Assembly (NCBI GenBank): GCA_023653785.1
Contig: JAMKCH010088219.1
Coordinates: 1-64,000, forward strand
DNA length: 64,000 nucleotides
Source of the DNA: Ophioderma brevispina
Lineage: Eukaryota > Echinodermata > Ophiuroidea > Amphilepidida > Ophiodermatidae
Direction of reading: 5' to 3'
Under the pieces are notes generated by a model. The model had not been told where the DNA came from and did no database searches. It saw only the letters and a list, made by a program, of their open reading frames with translations. Below are positions 1 through 12,589 of this stretch, in pieces. Each line of letters starts with the position of its first letter. The first letter of the stretch is position 1. The translations under genes and the position numbers were made by a program.

Positions 1-1590
1 CTGGCATCTTTCTGATGTTCTTTAATCTGGTGCCAAACGATCTTCCTGTCTCCCCGATGTACAATTTTTCGCATCCTTTGCAGCTGATCTCATATACTAC
101 CTCGCACATCTAGTTGGCTTCCCTTTTGTCTTTCGGATGGCCCAATAAGTTCTTGATTGTGTTGTATGGTCTCATGCCGGTAGATATTTTATGTTTCCAG
201 AAGAGGCGTTGAAGCTTTTCTGACAACCCCTCTATATACGGGAGGACAAACATTCCTTTCGTCTTTTCTGCCTGGTGTCTTCTTTCCTTTGCTGTTGGGT
301 TTTTGTTTATTTGCCATTTGATGTTTCACTTTATCCATCGTCCATCTGGGTTCCGCCCCCCCGTTGTTGAGAGGCAGTTCTAATCCTTTACTCCTCTTTC
401 TTTTCTATCCTCTTCTTCAGTGACGATGTTATTCATCTATCCAACAATGTGCGGATGACGCCGAGTTTCTGATGTAGTGGGCTGAGAATCAAAGTTTCAG
501 AATATTGATCTGGTCTGTGTTTTTCTTTCTGTATACCAACATATTTAGCCGACCCATCTGGCTTCCTCACTATCAACGTGTCAAGAAAAGGATTTTTCCT
601 CAGACTCTTCCTCGTATGTAAATTTGATGCTGCCTGTGGGGTCCACTGTGTTGAGATGATCTGTTAGCTTCTGTGTCGTGCCTCCTCTGATGATCTCCAG
701 TACGTCATCGACCAGTGGCGAGCATAGGATTTTCATATTTGGGGGGGGGGGGCATGTCGCATCTCACCGCCGAAATGGGTAGGGTCAGGGCCCCATGGGG
801 GAGGTCCAGGGGCGAAGCCCCCAGGTGGGGTCGAGGGAAAACCCCTAAAATTTTGGGTTTTATATGCTCTACATTCTTCGAGGGCACTTTTTTTTACGAT
901 TTTGTAAAATGTACTTGTCGCACGCTGTCCCATGAACTTAAACCTATACTTTGCCGACAAACCGGCCTGCAAGTGCCATCACCTGAATTTTTCAAGTGCC
1001 CCCCCCCCCGGCTTACGCCACTGTCATCGAATACCGACCCTAGTTTTTGTTTACCAATCCATAGGAAACACTCATGATTGCTTCTTTTTCAAACCACTCC
1101 ATGAAAATATTGGCGATAATGGAACCTACCGGACTCCCCATCGCTGCCCCAAATTTCTTTATTTCTGAAGAAAAATAGTCATGGTTCACGATAAACTCCA
1201 GAAGCTCCATTATGTATCGACATTTAGTTTTGTCTCGTGTCGGCCAGTGTGTCGTCTTCATTTAGTCGGTTTCCTGATGATCTCTAAGGTTTTGTTGATG
1301 GGTGTGTTCGTGAATAAGGAAACCACGTCATGCAAGTTGAAGATGTCCTCCCTCCTCTCATACAAATGCCGCTCATTCTTAGCAATGGTTTGAATTGGTG
1401 CCATGATGTTCTGATTTTCCTACAATAGGTGACAAGATGTCTGCGAGCGCCCTTGATGTTTGGTAATCCAATGCTGCCACTATAGTCAACAAGAGGACGA
1501 ATAGGGTTGCATCTTTGTGAATTTGTTGTGCAATATAAACGCGGGGTTTGTCCGGCAGGTGGGTATAACAACTTATATTGACCATCATCT
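1..1590 (-). pseudogene. Decayed Penelope-like retroelement (RT + GIY-YIG)
   Basis: Read on the minus strand, 1590 to 1 gives pieces of a Penelope-like element in the expected order. The N-terminal RT part is at about 1588-1380 (YQTSRALADILSPIVGK in one frame, RPLVDYSGSIG in another, so at least one frameshift). The RT core is at 1261-1040 (FGAAMGSPVGSIIANIFMEW). The segment after the catalytic motif starts near 712 (VLEIIRGGT). The GIY-YIG endonuclease is at about 110-20 (VYEISCKGCEKLYIGETGR). In this family the RT copies the RNA at a nick made by the GIY-YIG domain. Several frameshifts and a 0.3-kb insertion at 713-1023 make it non-functional. The left end runs off the window, so the 3' terminus is not seen. 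Family assignment rests on these motifs and is fairly secure; exact limits are not. Confidence 0.85.
713..1023. mobile_element. hAT-like MITE inserted in the Penelope-like element
   Basis: The insert starts CAGTGGCGAGC and ends GCTTACGCCACTG, a short terminal inverted repeat of CAGTGGCG type. TCATCGA is repeated directly outside both ends (705-711 and 1024-1030), as expected for the 8-bp target duplication of hAT transposons. The interior has a G-run, a GGGGCGAAGCCCC core and a C-run, with no transposase. Related copies lie at 53,900-54,296 and 61,263-61,699. It interrupts the RT just before the segment reading VLEIIRGGT. Confidence 0.75.
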
Positions 1591-1738
1591 ATTTTGTTCT
1601 CATTTTTAAACTTTTAGTGTAAAAAAAACTTACGTACTATACCCGGTTCGTTGTTTTTTTGTTTCTCATACGTTTTCTTTAATCACTAAACATGGATTCA
1701 ACTTTACTTTATACGGTTGACTGTTCCCTGTATATATA

Positions 1739-2609
1739 GTGTGGGTTGGTATGTCAATGAAACAGTTACCGTAGGATTTTGTGCTAAAGTTGGATTTTCT
1801 TGCTGTTTTTCATCCATAAGGACCCCCAGACAGTCAGAAAATGATTGGGGTGCAAATTTTCGGCTTTTGCCCCCTTACCTCAAGGGGGGAAATGTTACTA
1901 CAGGGAAAATTTAAAATCGAGTCAAATGTGTTTAATGTCAGGAACATGTTATTCTCCTTCTAAGGATTAGAAAAAAGTTTAGTTTTGCCTCGGTTCAGAC
2001 CTTAGTAAAAGCGCTATAGCCCATAATGGTCCAAGGTCATCCTGGGGTTTAAAAAGTTACCCAATGCTCAGATCTTGTTGAACTGGTATTAGTTGGTGTG
2101 TTGTCTCACAGGATCCAAAAAATGGCTTATTTTACATGTGTGCACATATGGTTTGATAATTACATAGCAAAATGTCGCCAAGGTCACATGGGCCTATGGG
2201 GGCACCAGAACTTCCCTGGATTGTCGCAATGGTTGATATCAAAAGATCAATTAAAATGCATTTTCTGTTTTCAGTATGACACAAGGAATCATTTGACACC
2301 ACTTTCAACAACATCGGAGCATTACCCCAGGGGACCTTGAACCATTATGGGGCTATACCGCTTTAACTAAAGGGTGGAACCTAGGAAAAATATATACTTT
2401 TCTAATCCCGCGACTAGCTACGAACGCGTTAGTGTAATTAACACCACAATTTGACCTCGATTATAAATTTTTCCCTGTACTAACATTGTTCCCCCTGACG
2501 AAGGGGGCATTAGTAGGAAAATTTGCACCCATCATAGGCCCTATTGAAACCCCAACAGCAACAAAATAAATTTTCGCATTGAAAATATACGGGATAGACA
2601 CAACACCTA
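1739..2609. mobile_element. Fold-back element, family G (copy 1)
   Basis: The two halves are imperfect reverse complements around about 2,210. For example, GTGTGGGTTGGTATGTCAAT, AGACAGTCAGAAAATG and TACTACAGGGAAAATT on the left recur inverted on the right, as does GGTCCAAGGTCATCCTGGGG. The left end follows a TA, and the same terminus also abuts TA at 55,372-55,374, so a TA target duplication is likely. No coding sequence is visible. The right end is more diverged and its position is approximate. Non-autonomous Tc1/mariner-type fold-back is the best guess; the family name is mine. Confidence 0.6.
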
Positions 2610-2615
2610 AAACTA

Positions 2616-3365
2616 ATAGTGCATTTACCTTGTCGGCACCCATGATGAGGAGATCTTTCCTTTTTTTGAAGCTCTTTAAGTTGCCATTCTTTTCATCTTT
2701 GGTTAGTGATTAGGGGTATTTACAGCACGAGTTGAGCGCACCTGCTATTTCCATACGTAAATTCTGGGCTTCATCGGCCGGTAGGTTGGTACACGACAAC
2801 TTTCACATGCCACAATAATTCTCGTAGGTATATTGTCCACCGATCGGCGAATTACAGTACCCCTAGCGAGTAACTTTTATTGGGGTCGGTAAAGATCATT
2901 TCCCGATAGATTTTGACCATTTTTGACGCCATTTACTTCAAAGATGGTACCGCTCAAATCATCTTTGTGTTGTTTTCCTCTAGGAAAATTCGCTTCCTTG
3001 TTGGATTTTAATCTTCGAGATTGGCAATATGCGTTGTTTCGTACTTTTTGTTCTCATGCTCAGTTTGTTTTGGATGTGTTTTCAAGATGGCAGTATACCC
3101 CTTAGATCATGTATATGATTCACTGCTTAGAACCTCGCACCCGAGGAATGAGAGGAGTTACTGTCAAATTCCGCGGGAAAAGCAGTGAACCCAATCAGTT
3201 GTGATACGTCATCATCCCACGATGGACGAAAGCTAAACATTGTGAGTACTTACTGGATTTGCCAACATTAAAGTTTACCAATAAGTATAGAAACAATCCT
3301 ACCGATGTTTGAAGCTATTCCATGACCCTTTGCAGAGAAAGGAGGGCGTCCATTCTTTCTGAAAA
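2616..3365. other. No gene recognised
   Basis: Between two family-G pieces. Short open stretches only; I see no conserved motif, RNA gene or clear repeat boundary here. Confidence 0.4.
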
Positions 3366-3369
3366 AGTC

Positions 3370-3455
3370 CAGGCCCTATTGAAACCCAAACAGCAACAAA
3401 TCAATTTTAGCATGGAAATCCTACTGGGAATACACGCCAAACCACACTTGTGAGC
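3370..3455 (-). repeat. Terminal fragment of family G
   Basis: GGCCCTATTGAAACCC, CAGCAACAAATCAATTTTAG and AATCCTACTGGGAA match the inverted right arm of the element at 1,739-2,609 and the fragment at 55,257-55,374. It ends near CCACAC as those do. Only the terminal 80-90 bp is present. Confidence 0.55.
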
Positions 3456-3573
3456 ATGTATTATTGCTGGCGATATAATGAAGCCATCTACTTGCTACCG
3501 GTATTGGAACTATTGATGGGCCTGGCTTATACAAGAGCACTTCTCATAAAAGAGAAATCGTTATCGACTGGCT

Positions 3574-4004
3574 TCAATAAATTTCCCCAACCCAACAGTT
3601 GGGCCCACTGACCTTAAACATGGATAGCGGGTCTGAGTCACGGATTGTCACAACAGGAAGTAGATTTTCTACCTGGTCATTGGCGGGAAACAATGCATAG
3701 ACATTGTCAAAGTTAAAGAATTTTGTATAAACAATAGAACATCTGTGTGGAATATGTGCACCAGAGGTGTATGCACTGTTTCCCGCATATACCAAGGTAG
3801 AAAAGCAACCTCCTATTGTGACACTCGGCGACCATTTAACTGTGCATTCAAGGACTGATCAACCGGTAGATTAGAATGACCGCCGCATGAACTAAGACGG
3901 CGAATTGAAAATGTCTTCACTGCAATCTGGAGACAGAAACCAAATGTAGTAAAGAAGCATCCGATGATAAAGCAGGGGTAGTTTTGTACATCTGTAACGG
4001 CCAA
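3574..4004 (-). other. Two exon-like minus-strand open stretches, unassigned
   Basis: Two adjacent minus-strand open frames in different phases (4004-3813 and 3795-3574) have richer amino-acid composition than the surrounding AT-rich DNA. They read, for example, QNYPCFIIGCFFTTFG and VTIRDSDPLSMFKVSG. Base composition is more balanced than in the neighbours. I do not recognise a family, and no splice sites can be confirmed. They could be decayed exons, part of an unknown transposon or chance open frames. Confidence 0.2.
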
Positions 4005-4054
4005 TCATGAGACCCAATCTTGGAAATAATTGTTGGAAAACAATTTTTGATTAG

Positions 4055-4104
4055 TATTTATTTATTATTTATTTATTTAGTATTTATTATTTATTTATTA
4101 TTTC
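4055..4104. repeat. (ATTT)n / (ATT)n microsatellite
   Basis: About 50 bp of ATTT and ATT units with little interruption. Simple sequence with no coding content. Confidence 0.85.
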
Positions 4105-4689
4105 ACTAATTGGTGCTCCCTAAAGTGGTTAAAATCGTGCAAGAAAGTTGTTTGAACCTAAACAAATTGCAATTATTGTGTTATCATACGTGTAAATTGT
4201 CATTAGAATCATGTGTCAAAGGTCCAGAAAAATCAACAATGGAAACGTAAAAATTAGGGGGTTAATTTTGTTAGACAAAGGGTCAAACTAAAAACAAGTT
4301 ACTTGTTTAAAAACCTACATCCAACTTATTCCTCTGGTCATGGGGAATTAAAAAAGTATGGTTGTCGTAGTCTACGGTCATTTAGTTTCAGGATTATAGG
4401 ATTATAACGGTTCAAAGTCATACTAGGAGTAATTCTTCCGTGTGCTCCGATTTTAGCGAAACTAGTCTCAAATTGTTTGTAGGGTCATATTTGACATTTT
4501 CGCAATTTGTATGTAAATTAGATGGAAGCATTAATGACCCCTAGGATAGACCATGTTATATTTGGACCTCTAATTACGTTGAACAAATTATTGGTTTGTT
4601 GTTGTTTGTTTTATTTCTTCCTTCAGCCTGGGTACACATTCAGGGGATAATAAACAAATAATCCTCTGTTCTTCCATGTGGCAAGGGGG

Positions 4690-5150
4690 AGGAAATAAGG
4701 TGCTGCAAATTGCGAAATAAGTGCTGCAAGTATTATATTCCTTGTGTGTTGTTTGGACTATATGAAGAAATTTGGGACCATTTTAAAAAGAAGGTGCATT
4801 TGAAAATGTACCCCAAGATGACCTTGACCTTTATTGCCCTATAACTCAACGTAGGGCAAAATTACTTTTTTAATATTAGGACATGGCCAAAATGTGGTAT
4901 ATATTATCAGGACAATCATACCTACTTATATTTTCCTCCTATACAAAACCTTGGACCCCTACAAAGCATAATTTCTGAGTCCTTTCTGTGACCATTTTGA
5001 AAATGTTAACCCAGGATGACCTTAACTTTTTCGAAAACCCTATAACTATCAAACTATAACCGACAGATAGGAAAAACTACACGTTTTTAATCTTAGGATC
5101 ATGGGCGAAAATGTTGGTATAGATTTCAGTACAATTAAACCTACTTTATA
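4690..5150. repeat. Fold-back-type repeat relic
   Basis: Contains the recurrent phrases CCCAAGATGACCTTGACCTT, a CCTATAACTC segment and CTATACAAAACCTTGGACCC. The first part (about 4,720-4,830) matches 15,490-15,620 in inverted orientation (ATATAGTCC / GGACTATAT, then CAAGGTCATC). It resembles the arms of the hairpin families at 48-51 kb. Boundaries are unclear. Confidence 0.45.
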
Positions 5151-5201
5151 TTCCCCTGTACAACCATGCCTCCTGCAAAATACATGCTCCCCGCTACTTA
5201 A

Positions 5202-5555
5202 AGGTTGCAACGAGAGATTCAAAAAAAAAAACAGGTTGTTCCCTAAAAAATTGAAAATTCGGAATTTTTCCTGTTTTGTAAAGGTTCTATCAAAAATATC
5301 CCCATCTGAAGGATTAAGCTGAGAGAACTGAGTCTTTTGGTACAAAAAAATTGAATTTCCTTTAGAGGCCAAATAAGAAATTCTTCAACCTATGTGTTCT
5401 ATTGCAATATTAAACACTATTACAGATATTTGTTTCATTTTAAGTTATTCTGTAGCCAAATAAATAAGGTATGAAATATTACTGAGAATATAAGCTATAT
5501 TGAAATCACTACATATCACAGAAAATATAGAGATTTGAAATCTCTCGTTGCACCT
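5202..5555. mobile_element. TTAA-flanked MITE with CAACGAGAG inverted ends
   Basis: Left end AAAGGTTGCAACGAGAGATT and right end AATCTCTCGTTGCACCTTT are inverted copies. The left flank is TTAA and the right is TTAG, so a decayed TTAA duplication as in piggyBac-type elements is plausible. There is no transposase. A second, partial copy begins at 14,846 after a TTAA and shares the internal GCATCCCC-like stretch CATCCCCATCTGAA. Confidence 0.6.
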
Positions 5556-5670
5556 TTAGAACGGTCTAGACTTTGATTATGATTCTCTCATTCAGTCTTT
5601 CTACATAACCAACACCAAAATTGGTTCTGTCGCAATATTTTGAGGGGTCAAAACTATTATTTTATTTTAA

Positions 5671-8600
5671 AGGGGATGGCCCGGATTTAAGAATATGAAG
5701 TTTTTATCTTGATAGATTGGTCTTCATCTCAAACCCCAGCCTGTAAAGTTTCGCGCCGATATTTCAAGCCGGTTTCATGGGCGAGCTAAAACGTTTTTTG
5801 TAAGCCCCGGAGAGTACTGTGTTAAAATTAATATGGTTCGACAAAAATGGGATACATTGTCGCTGATAACTTTCAAACCAAAACATCCTTTGGCCTTAAG
5901 ATTTCACAGGGTAAAATGAGAAAATAGTAAGCTTCTTCCAGATACCAAAATGTTGATCAGTTTTTTAGGTTACGGGATTTAAAATTTCTGGTGGCTTCTG
6001 GGGATTCTGTAGGCTATTAGCAATCGGGCCAAGGACCTTTAAATTTATTACACTATTCACTGCCAAAGGAAGGCTGCCTGATTGTAACATTTGAATTACC
6101 TGGGTGAAAGGACATGCCCTCTGATGAGCACAGAATTACATAACGATTCCCATTGTGTGGGACATTTGACTCACTATTGCACAGTTGGTGTACTTGGTGT
6201 GAGTTGATCTTTTCAAGTTGGAACATTTGTCCTACCTGTTGTGATATGACCTTTTTCAAGTGGAAATTTGTTGGCCTTTTCTAATGTTTTGCATTGGAAT
6301 TCCCTAAGACATTTGAATTACCAAAAATACAATTCTTCGGATACCATGACATGGGACCTGAGAAAACATATATAAAAACGCCAAAGTTGTTTCTGTTCGC
6401 AATATTTGTAGGTCAAACCTATTTTAGTTGAACAATTGTTAAATCATGCATTTATCAACACATCCGTTGACATTACAAGCACCGTTTATTATAGTCCATG
6501 AGCCGCGAAACTTTTCGGTATACTGAAAGAGGACAAAAACGACACTTATAGCAGACTCAGTATACCATAGCAACCACAAAATGCATTGATCGCATTTTTG
6601 GTTATGGTTAGCTATTAGCCAGGATAGGGGGTAACGAAGGTTTACACAGGGCGGGAATTTAAATTGCTTCAATCATGTGAAAAGTATTGCCACTGATTTG
6701 GTGATATAAGGATTCCAAAACAGGTCTAGTTTGTACCACACTATAGTCAGGTAGGAGTTTAGGCAAACAGCCCTGACGGATGGAAATTGGAGTTAAAGGA
6801 CTTTTTCTTGATAGATTTAGTTTATTAGGACCTAAAGCCAATAATTTTGGGGGTGTTGCAAAATTTATTGCAGGTCGCAGTTTGAAAATCCAATATCGTG
6901 CTTACCATGTCACAAAATCACTAACAAAACCTTAAGTGTTTCCGATACATACTCTATTTCTCGGTGATCCGGTGTTTTTAAGCACGAAGAATGGTTTGGT
7001 AATGTAATTTTATCATTTACATTGCCACAAAAATCCAATATGGCTGCTCAAAAGTCAAATACTGCGCGCGGAATCAATAAAATGATCTTAACTCCTCCAT
7101 TATACTATTATTCTACATGAATACATACTGAACACCTAAACTGTTCTGCCGGGTCAAAATATGTTTACAATTGCTCACACTCTGCAAGTTTTACTTTAAA
7201 ACCTCTAGAATACATTTCCAACGCATCCGGACAGGTCAAGTATTTACACATCTTGCAATATAGAGGCTTATTGATTACAGTTGTCTATATGCATGTTTAT
7301 TGTTACACTTATAGATACATGTATTGATCATAGAAACTCTTATGGCATTTCTCTGTAATGAAAATTTTCCACATTCAAGATGGCAGCCAATAATGCGCCT
7401 TTAAAATAGTTAAAACCTACATTATATGTGTATTCATGGAGTTACATCAACTATATTAGCTATTGTAAATTAAAGTTGTAAATTAAGGTGGGGGATAGCA
7501 TTTGACCATTTGAAATTCTTATCTGGAATTTTTGTTGCTTTACATGCAAAATGTAAGATAGGGGCCAATGGGGCTGCCTTTTTACTCATTAAAAACCTAT
7601 AATTACGATACATCTGTATTGTATTTAGGTAAAACACCCAAACCCTTCATGATTATTAGTTTAAATAAAGTTGAGATGGATGTCTTTGAGCATTAATGAT
7701 ACCTGTGCCCCACAAGTCCTCTGGACTACTTGCAAAAGTATGCAACATGCAGAAAAATGATTTCATACTCAAAAATGATTGAAATTGTACCTCGGTTCTT
7801 AAACACATATGGCGCATGAAATGAAAAAAAAGTTGTGTTTTGTGTTTTTCATAAAGATGTATTCACCAGAATTCCTAGGAGTGCGAAAAAAAATTGTGAT
7901 TGGAATGCCATGTTCCTTACAATAAGGCCACTCAATCTATGGAAAAATACTAAGTACAACTGCGACAAAAACAGAAGGTTTTCTTTGATGTACTAGCAGT
8001 CAATGATCTCCCCAACACACATATCAAAAAGGTAGAAAAAGGAAGCCCTGGCAAGACAAGCTAATTTGCATTTATCTACGCCATATTTCGACAAAGGTAT
8101 ATAGTCATAAAATGCATGTTTAGGAGATTGCCATTTTTCATTGGTATGAATATGTTTTGCATGGCTATGCATGCAAGGTGTGTGGCACTTGCAATTGATA
8201 TATTAAAAGTGGAAAGTGATGGTCGTTATTCAAGATGGCCCGCACAGTTTTCCGCCAACATTAATTTGCATTTTAGATGATTTGTCGGACTGCAATCGGG
8301 ATGGGGAGATCTTATGAAAGAATATTAATTTTCAGGAGGTATTTTTCAAAACACATTGGTCAACTAGAGGCGGGTGGGACCTAGGCGAAGTATAGGTTAT
8401 AGCCAGTGGCCTCTGCCAGGTGAAAAATAGGGTACTCCCGGGTCCTTTCAGTAAAATGTATTCAAAATGTACGGGGTCATTCGGTACACAAGCCTAATAA
8501 AAATGGTGTCATCCAGTATGAAACTTTAAGAAGGGCCGATGATGTTAAAACTGAAGGTAAATAGGAAGAGTGCCCTTTCCAGGAGAGTTCAAATTGCCAT

Positions 8601-9448
8601 GAAATATATAATTGCGGCTGAAATTATAAAATGTTATAAAATGTGCACGTAGGCTGAGAAAAATTTGAATTGGGTGTTCAAATTGTTTAAAAAAGTGGAG
8701 AATAATTTTATGCACACTTGTGAAAATGAAAAGATGGATAGCAGGAAAGAAGAAAATGGGGGTCATTTGAGTATGTGACCATTTTAAAACGGGGGTCATT
8801 TGGTAATAACCTGGGTAGCTTGGGTAGGACAGTAGCATAAAAAGGCGGTCAAGCATTCTAAACGTCTCCAAAGTCAGCATCTTACGACCTTGACTACGCA
8901 ACTCTAACAGGGGATGTGATATGTGATGCAAAAGATCTACTAAAAGCATCCATTTGATGAATGCTGCAAGATTAAAGTCAGCCTACATCTACATGACAAA
9001 GAGAGAGACGGAATGGCATACATGACCGTTCAATGAGGAAAATAATCATCAAAACCTTATCTGCACTACACGCAATACCCAAATCAAAAAGGTTAGACCT
9101 CGAGACCTCGGGTCCTATGTTGGCATGATCGCTAATAGCATTGTCCCCATAATCCCAGATTTACCGCAAGTGGTTCCACATTTGGTATTTGAAGAAAGAT
9201 ACTATTTTTTTTCTCATTACCCTGTAACTCTTAGGGTTAAAAGATATTTTGTTTGGAAGTTTGAGCGAAAATGTATCATTTTGGTTCGAACCGATATTAA
9301 TTTTACATATAGGGCTAAGAAAGTCACGTTTTTAGCTCTACCATGACAACGGATTAAAATATAGCGCAAAACTCCTGCAGATGGGGTTTGGGGTGATGAC
9401 ATTCTCTCAAGATGAAAACTTTATTTACTTAAATCGGGTAGTCCCCTT
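5671..9448. mobile_element. 3.8-kb element with about 280-bp terminal inverted repeats
   Basis: The left end (5,671 to about 5,960) recurs inverted at about 9,165-9,448. Shared blocks include GGGATGGCCCGGATTTAAG / CTTAAATCGGGTAGTCCC, TTTTATCTTGATAG, CAAACCCCAGCCTG, GAGCTAAAACG, AAAATTAATAT and CAGGGTAA. TTAA lies at each outer edge (5,667-5,670; 9,449-9,452). The interior has no long reading frame and no transposase motif on either strand, so I call it non-autonomous. A second inverted pair crosses its right edge (7,960-8,070 against 9,525-9,620). Related ends occur near 59,022 and 60,137. Confidence 0.6.
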
Positions 9449-9459
9449 TTAATATGTTG

Positions 9460-12400
9460 TATAATACCCCCAATATAGGCAAAAAGGGCACATAGGTTTT
9501 ATTTGGGGGCAAAAAAAAAAAATTAGCATGTCTGCCATGACTCCTTTTTTCTCCTTTTTGATATGTGTGGGAGGATTTGTACAACAAGTTAAAGCAAGAA
9601 AACCTTCTGTAACAGTTTTGTCCAGGTCATATCGTATGTATGTATGTATAACAAATTTCTAAAAAATTAAAAAAAAAAAACAAAAAATAAAAAAAAAAAA
9701 AAAAAAAAATCTTGCCGATTGCACCCCAGAAGGAATACAGACACATGAACGACATCAAATGACTCCAAATAGCCGCCAATTGTACTGTTGCTTAGGATTT
9801 ACTGTAATGTTTACGGGAGAAAAGTGCAGTGCTTGTGTGGACGGAAAAAAAGATAGATAACGTTCAATGGAAGACAGTGGTCTTTAGAAAAAGCGGAACA
9901 AATTTTGAAACATCCGCAATGCAATTTGAAATGATTAACACGCGTTTGCGTAAACATAGTCTGAATAATCATTAAAGTTCACGACAAACAGTTTATAGTG
10001 GCAACCGGTATGATTAAGTTCTTTTCAGGTTATCACGTGACCCTTTCTTGCAATTCAATTCATGAGTCCAACAGCGATGGACTTGCTCTATCTTCCATGG
10101 ACGTTATCTCGTTCCGGTTCATACAACAAGACTACACTTTCTACAGTACACATGAAAGTAAACCCCAAAAACTTCATTTAGTGGCTATTTTGGAGTTATT
10201 ATTCGTGGTGGTGTTTCTGTGTCTGTATTTCTTGTGGGGTGCAATGGACAAGTTATCTATTGCCAGCTCTTGTAATCAGCCATATTTAGGGAAACATGGA
10301 TATCAACTCAAATGTTTCTTCACACTATAGGATTCTGGGGAAAACATCTGTTGGAAAAAACATAATGTGCATTCAACTTCAATGCTTCGTATGTGTTGAA
10401 CCGATGTTACAATTGAAATCTTTTGTGATTAAGAATTTTTTCTCATGTTGCAAATAATTTTGTTTTTACTACACTACAGCCTTAAGTTTGGAAGTTATTG
10501 GATAAATTAAAAACAGAAAAATCAATAAAAAGGTCATTTAAACTGTGACTGTTTTTTGCTGTTTTTAAACCTAACACCAAAAACTTCGGGGTTGAGAGTT
10601 AGTACAGGACTATACCTTTTTGGAGTCTTATGGTTGGACAAATGTATTTGGTTTGGGTGCGCATACTTTCAACATGGCCGGATCATTTTAAATTTTGACC
10701 CCTGTGTATCTAGAGAACCGTATAAGAGTAACTCTACAATAGTACGCTATAAAAAATTAATTATTGAACATACATCGAGTGGTTTCATAGAAAACACCGA
10801 ATAATTTGCTCAAACCTGTATATGGGTTTAAGCAAATAATTGGGGGAGGAAGCAGCAAGCCCTGTAGCATGTGCTATTCAATCTATATACTAACAGCCAA
10901 TTTTACATGGGAGTACCGTGAAGTAATTTTATAAGTAGCCACGGGACCCAACCGCATGGTACCGCATGGCTGGCCGCAAAAGTGGATTACCTAGGTACAC
11001 ACGCAGTAGCTCAACCACTGGTCACCCCATGCGGGAGTACCTTGAGCGTGGGACTCCCATGACAAATGAGCTTTTAGCTCGTGTGATTATTCAGTAATGT
11101 TATCCATTACTTACATTTGTCACATAATGTATATGTTTTACACAAAATGACATATATAGGGGGTTTTGTGATGATCAACTCAAATATAGATGTTACTAAG
11201 CTGGTAACTGATCAGAAAGTGTAAACAACAATGGAATTTGAGCGCCCTCTATGGTTCTCGAGGGCAGATACTCCCACTGGTGGCTGACATGAGTACCGTT
11301 CAGTCACCTAGCAGGGCACTGCAGAGTACACTATAGAAGGGTACTGACAAGCAACCATAGCTGATATCAACAGTGGCTTGCTGTACTTTACATGTACTTA
11401 GTTGTAGGTACTCCATCAATACGCATTACGGGGTAGCATTGAAGTAGAAATAAGAGTACACATGGAGTAAGTAGCCTATCTTTGCTGTTGTGTAACATTA
11501 CTTACATATGCGTATTATACTAAGGATTGAAAAGGAGAAAAACGAACTGGGATTATTACTCAAAGAAAATTGTATCCTGACCTTTCGTATGAGGGAAAAT
11601 GTGCAATATGCTATTTCGCAGGTTTGTATTTTTAAAGTTCAATCTATATATAGTTGCCTTTAGGAGAGTGCCTACTGGGGCAGGAATAATAACATTTGTA
11701 TCATAGCTAAATGACCGTAGGGATGTGGAGTTCATGAAAACAGGTAATGACAAATGAAAAATGGTGGCAATTTGCGATTACGACGCCACTGTTTTTTTAA
11801 ATGGAGGCCATCGTAAGGGCAAAAACACCTAAAAGACAATTTTCTGTTAGAAATGTTTTTTTCTTTAATCAAGAAGTTCAATAAAACTATTCCCAAAACT
11901 ATCAAAATGTTCATGTGCGACATTTTCCAAGTATGGCTGAGTATTGTATTGACACCAAACCTTACTCTCTTAGTTTAGCCTATGAAGATGGTTTGTGGTT
12001 GCCCAAATAAAGATCTTTGCTGTTTCAATTGAGTTTTTTTCAAAAAAATAAACAAACTACTTACAAATCTGTCAGGTGATTATCACAGTAATACACTTTT
12101 TTATACGTCCCTAGTTCCACGATGGTCAAAGGGCAAATCCTTGATACCTCATATTATACAGACACCTAAGTTTAGTGTTTTTAGGTCAAGGATTTCAACA
12201 GCAATGTTCTCAGACGAGTCGTGAATCATGTTATTCATGGACAGCCAATGTGACAAAAAAAACCAAAAATGTGCCCTGGACGACTCTGTAAATGTATTCA
12301 CCGCAAAACAATCTGGAATGCATGGGAATTTTGATATTTAGGCCATGTATTACTTTAATAGAAATTATTGTTTGGTTTCAGATACGACAGGAGAAAATGG

Positions 12401-12580
12401 CCGCGAATTTCGAAAACACTTTCGGATCACGTGTACACCGGAGGTATTCAAGTTTTTTGGGGTTTTCGTAAATAGGGACCATAAAGCGCAGTTAGGGAAG
12501 TTCTAAAGGTTAATATATTTTAATCATTTTTGTGGTGCCACTTAATTAAGGTCTGACAAAAGCGCAGAACTCCTTTCATT
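9460..12580. other. Unassigned AT-rich DNA
   Basis: Holds an A-rich tract ending in A21 (9,689-9,709) and short open stretches at 9,998-10,330 and 10,556-10,804 without family motifs. Around 10,920-11,410 GTAC-containing words recur (for example GGGAGTACC, GAGTACCG), but no element ends could be fixed. No gene or RNA recognised. Confidence 0.4.
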
Positions 12581-12589
12581 TCATCATGA

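Noticed and set aside
8545..8949. 134-codon minus-strand frame inside the 3.8-kb element as its transposase
   Set aside because: No DDE, RT or helix-turn-helix pattern is visible, and the length is within chance for AT-moderate DNA.
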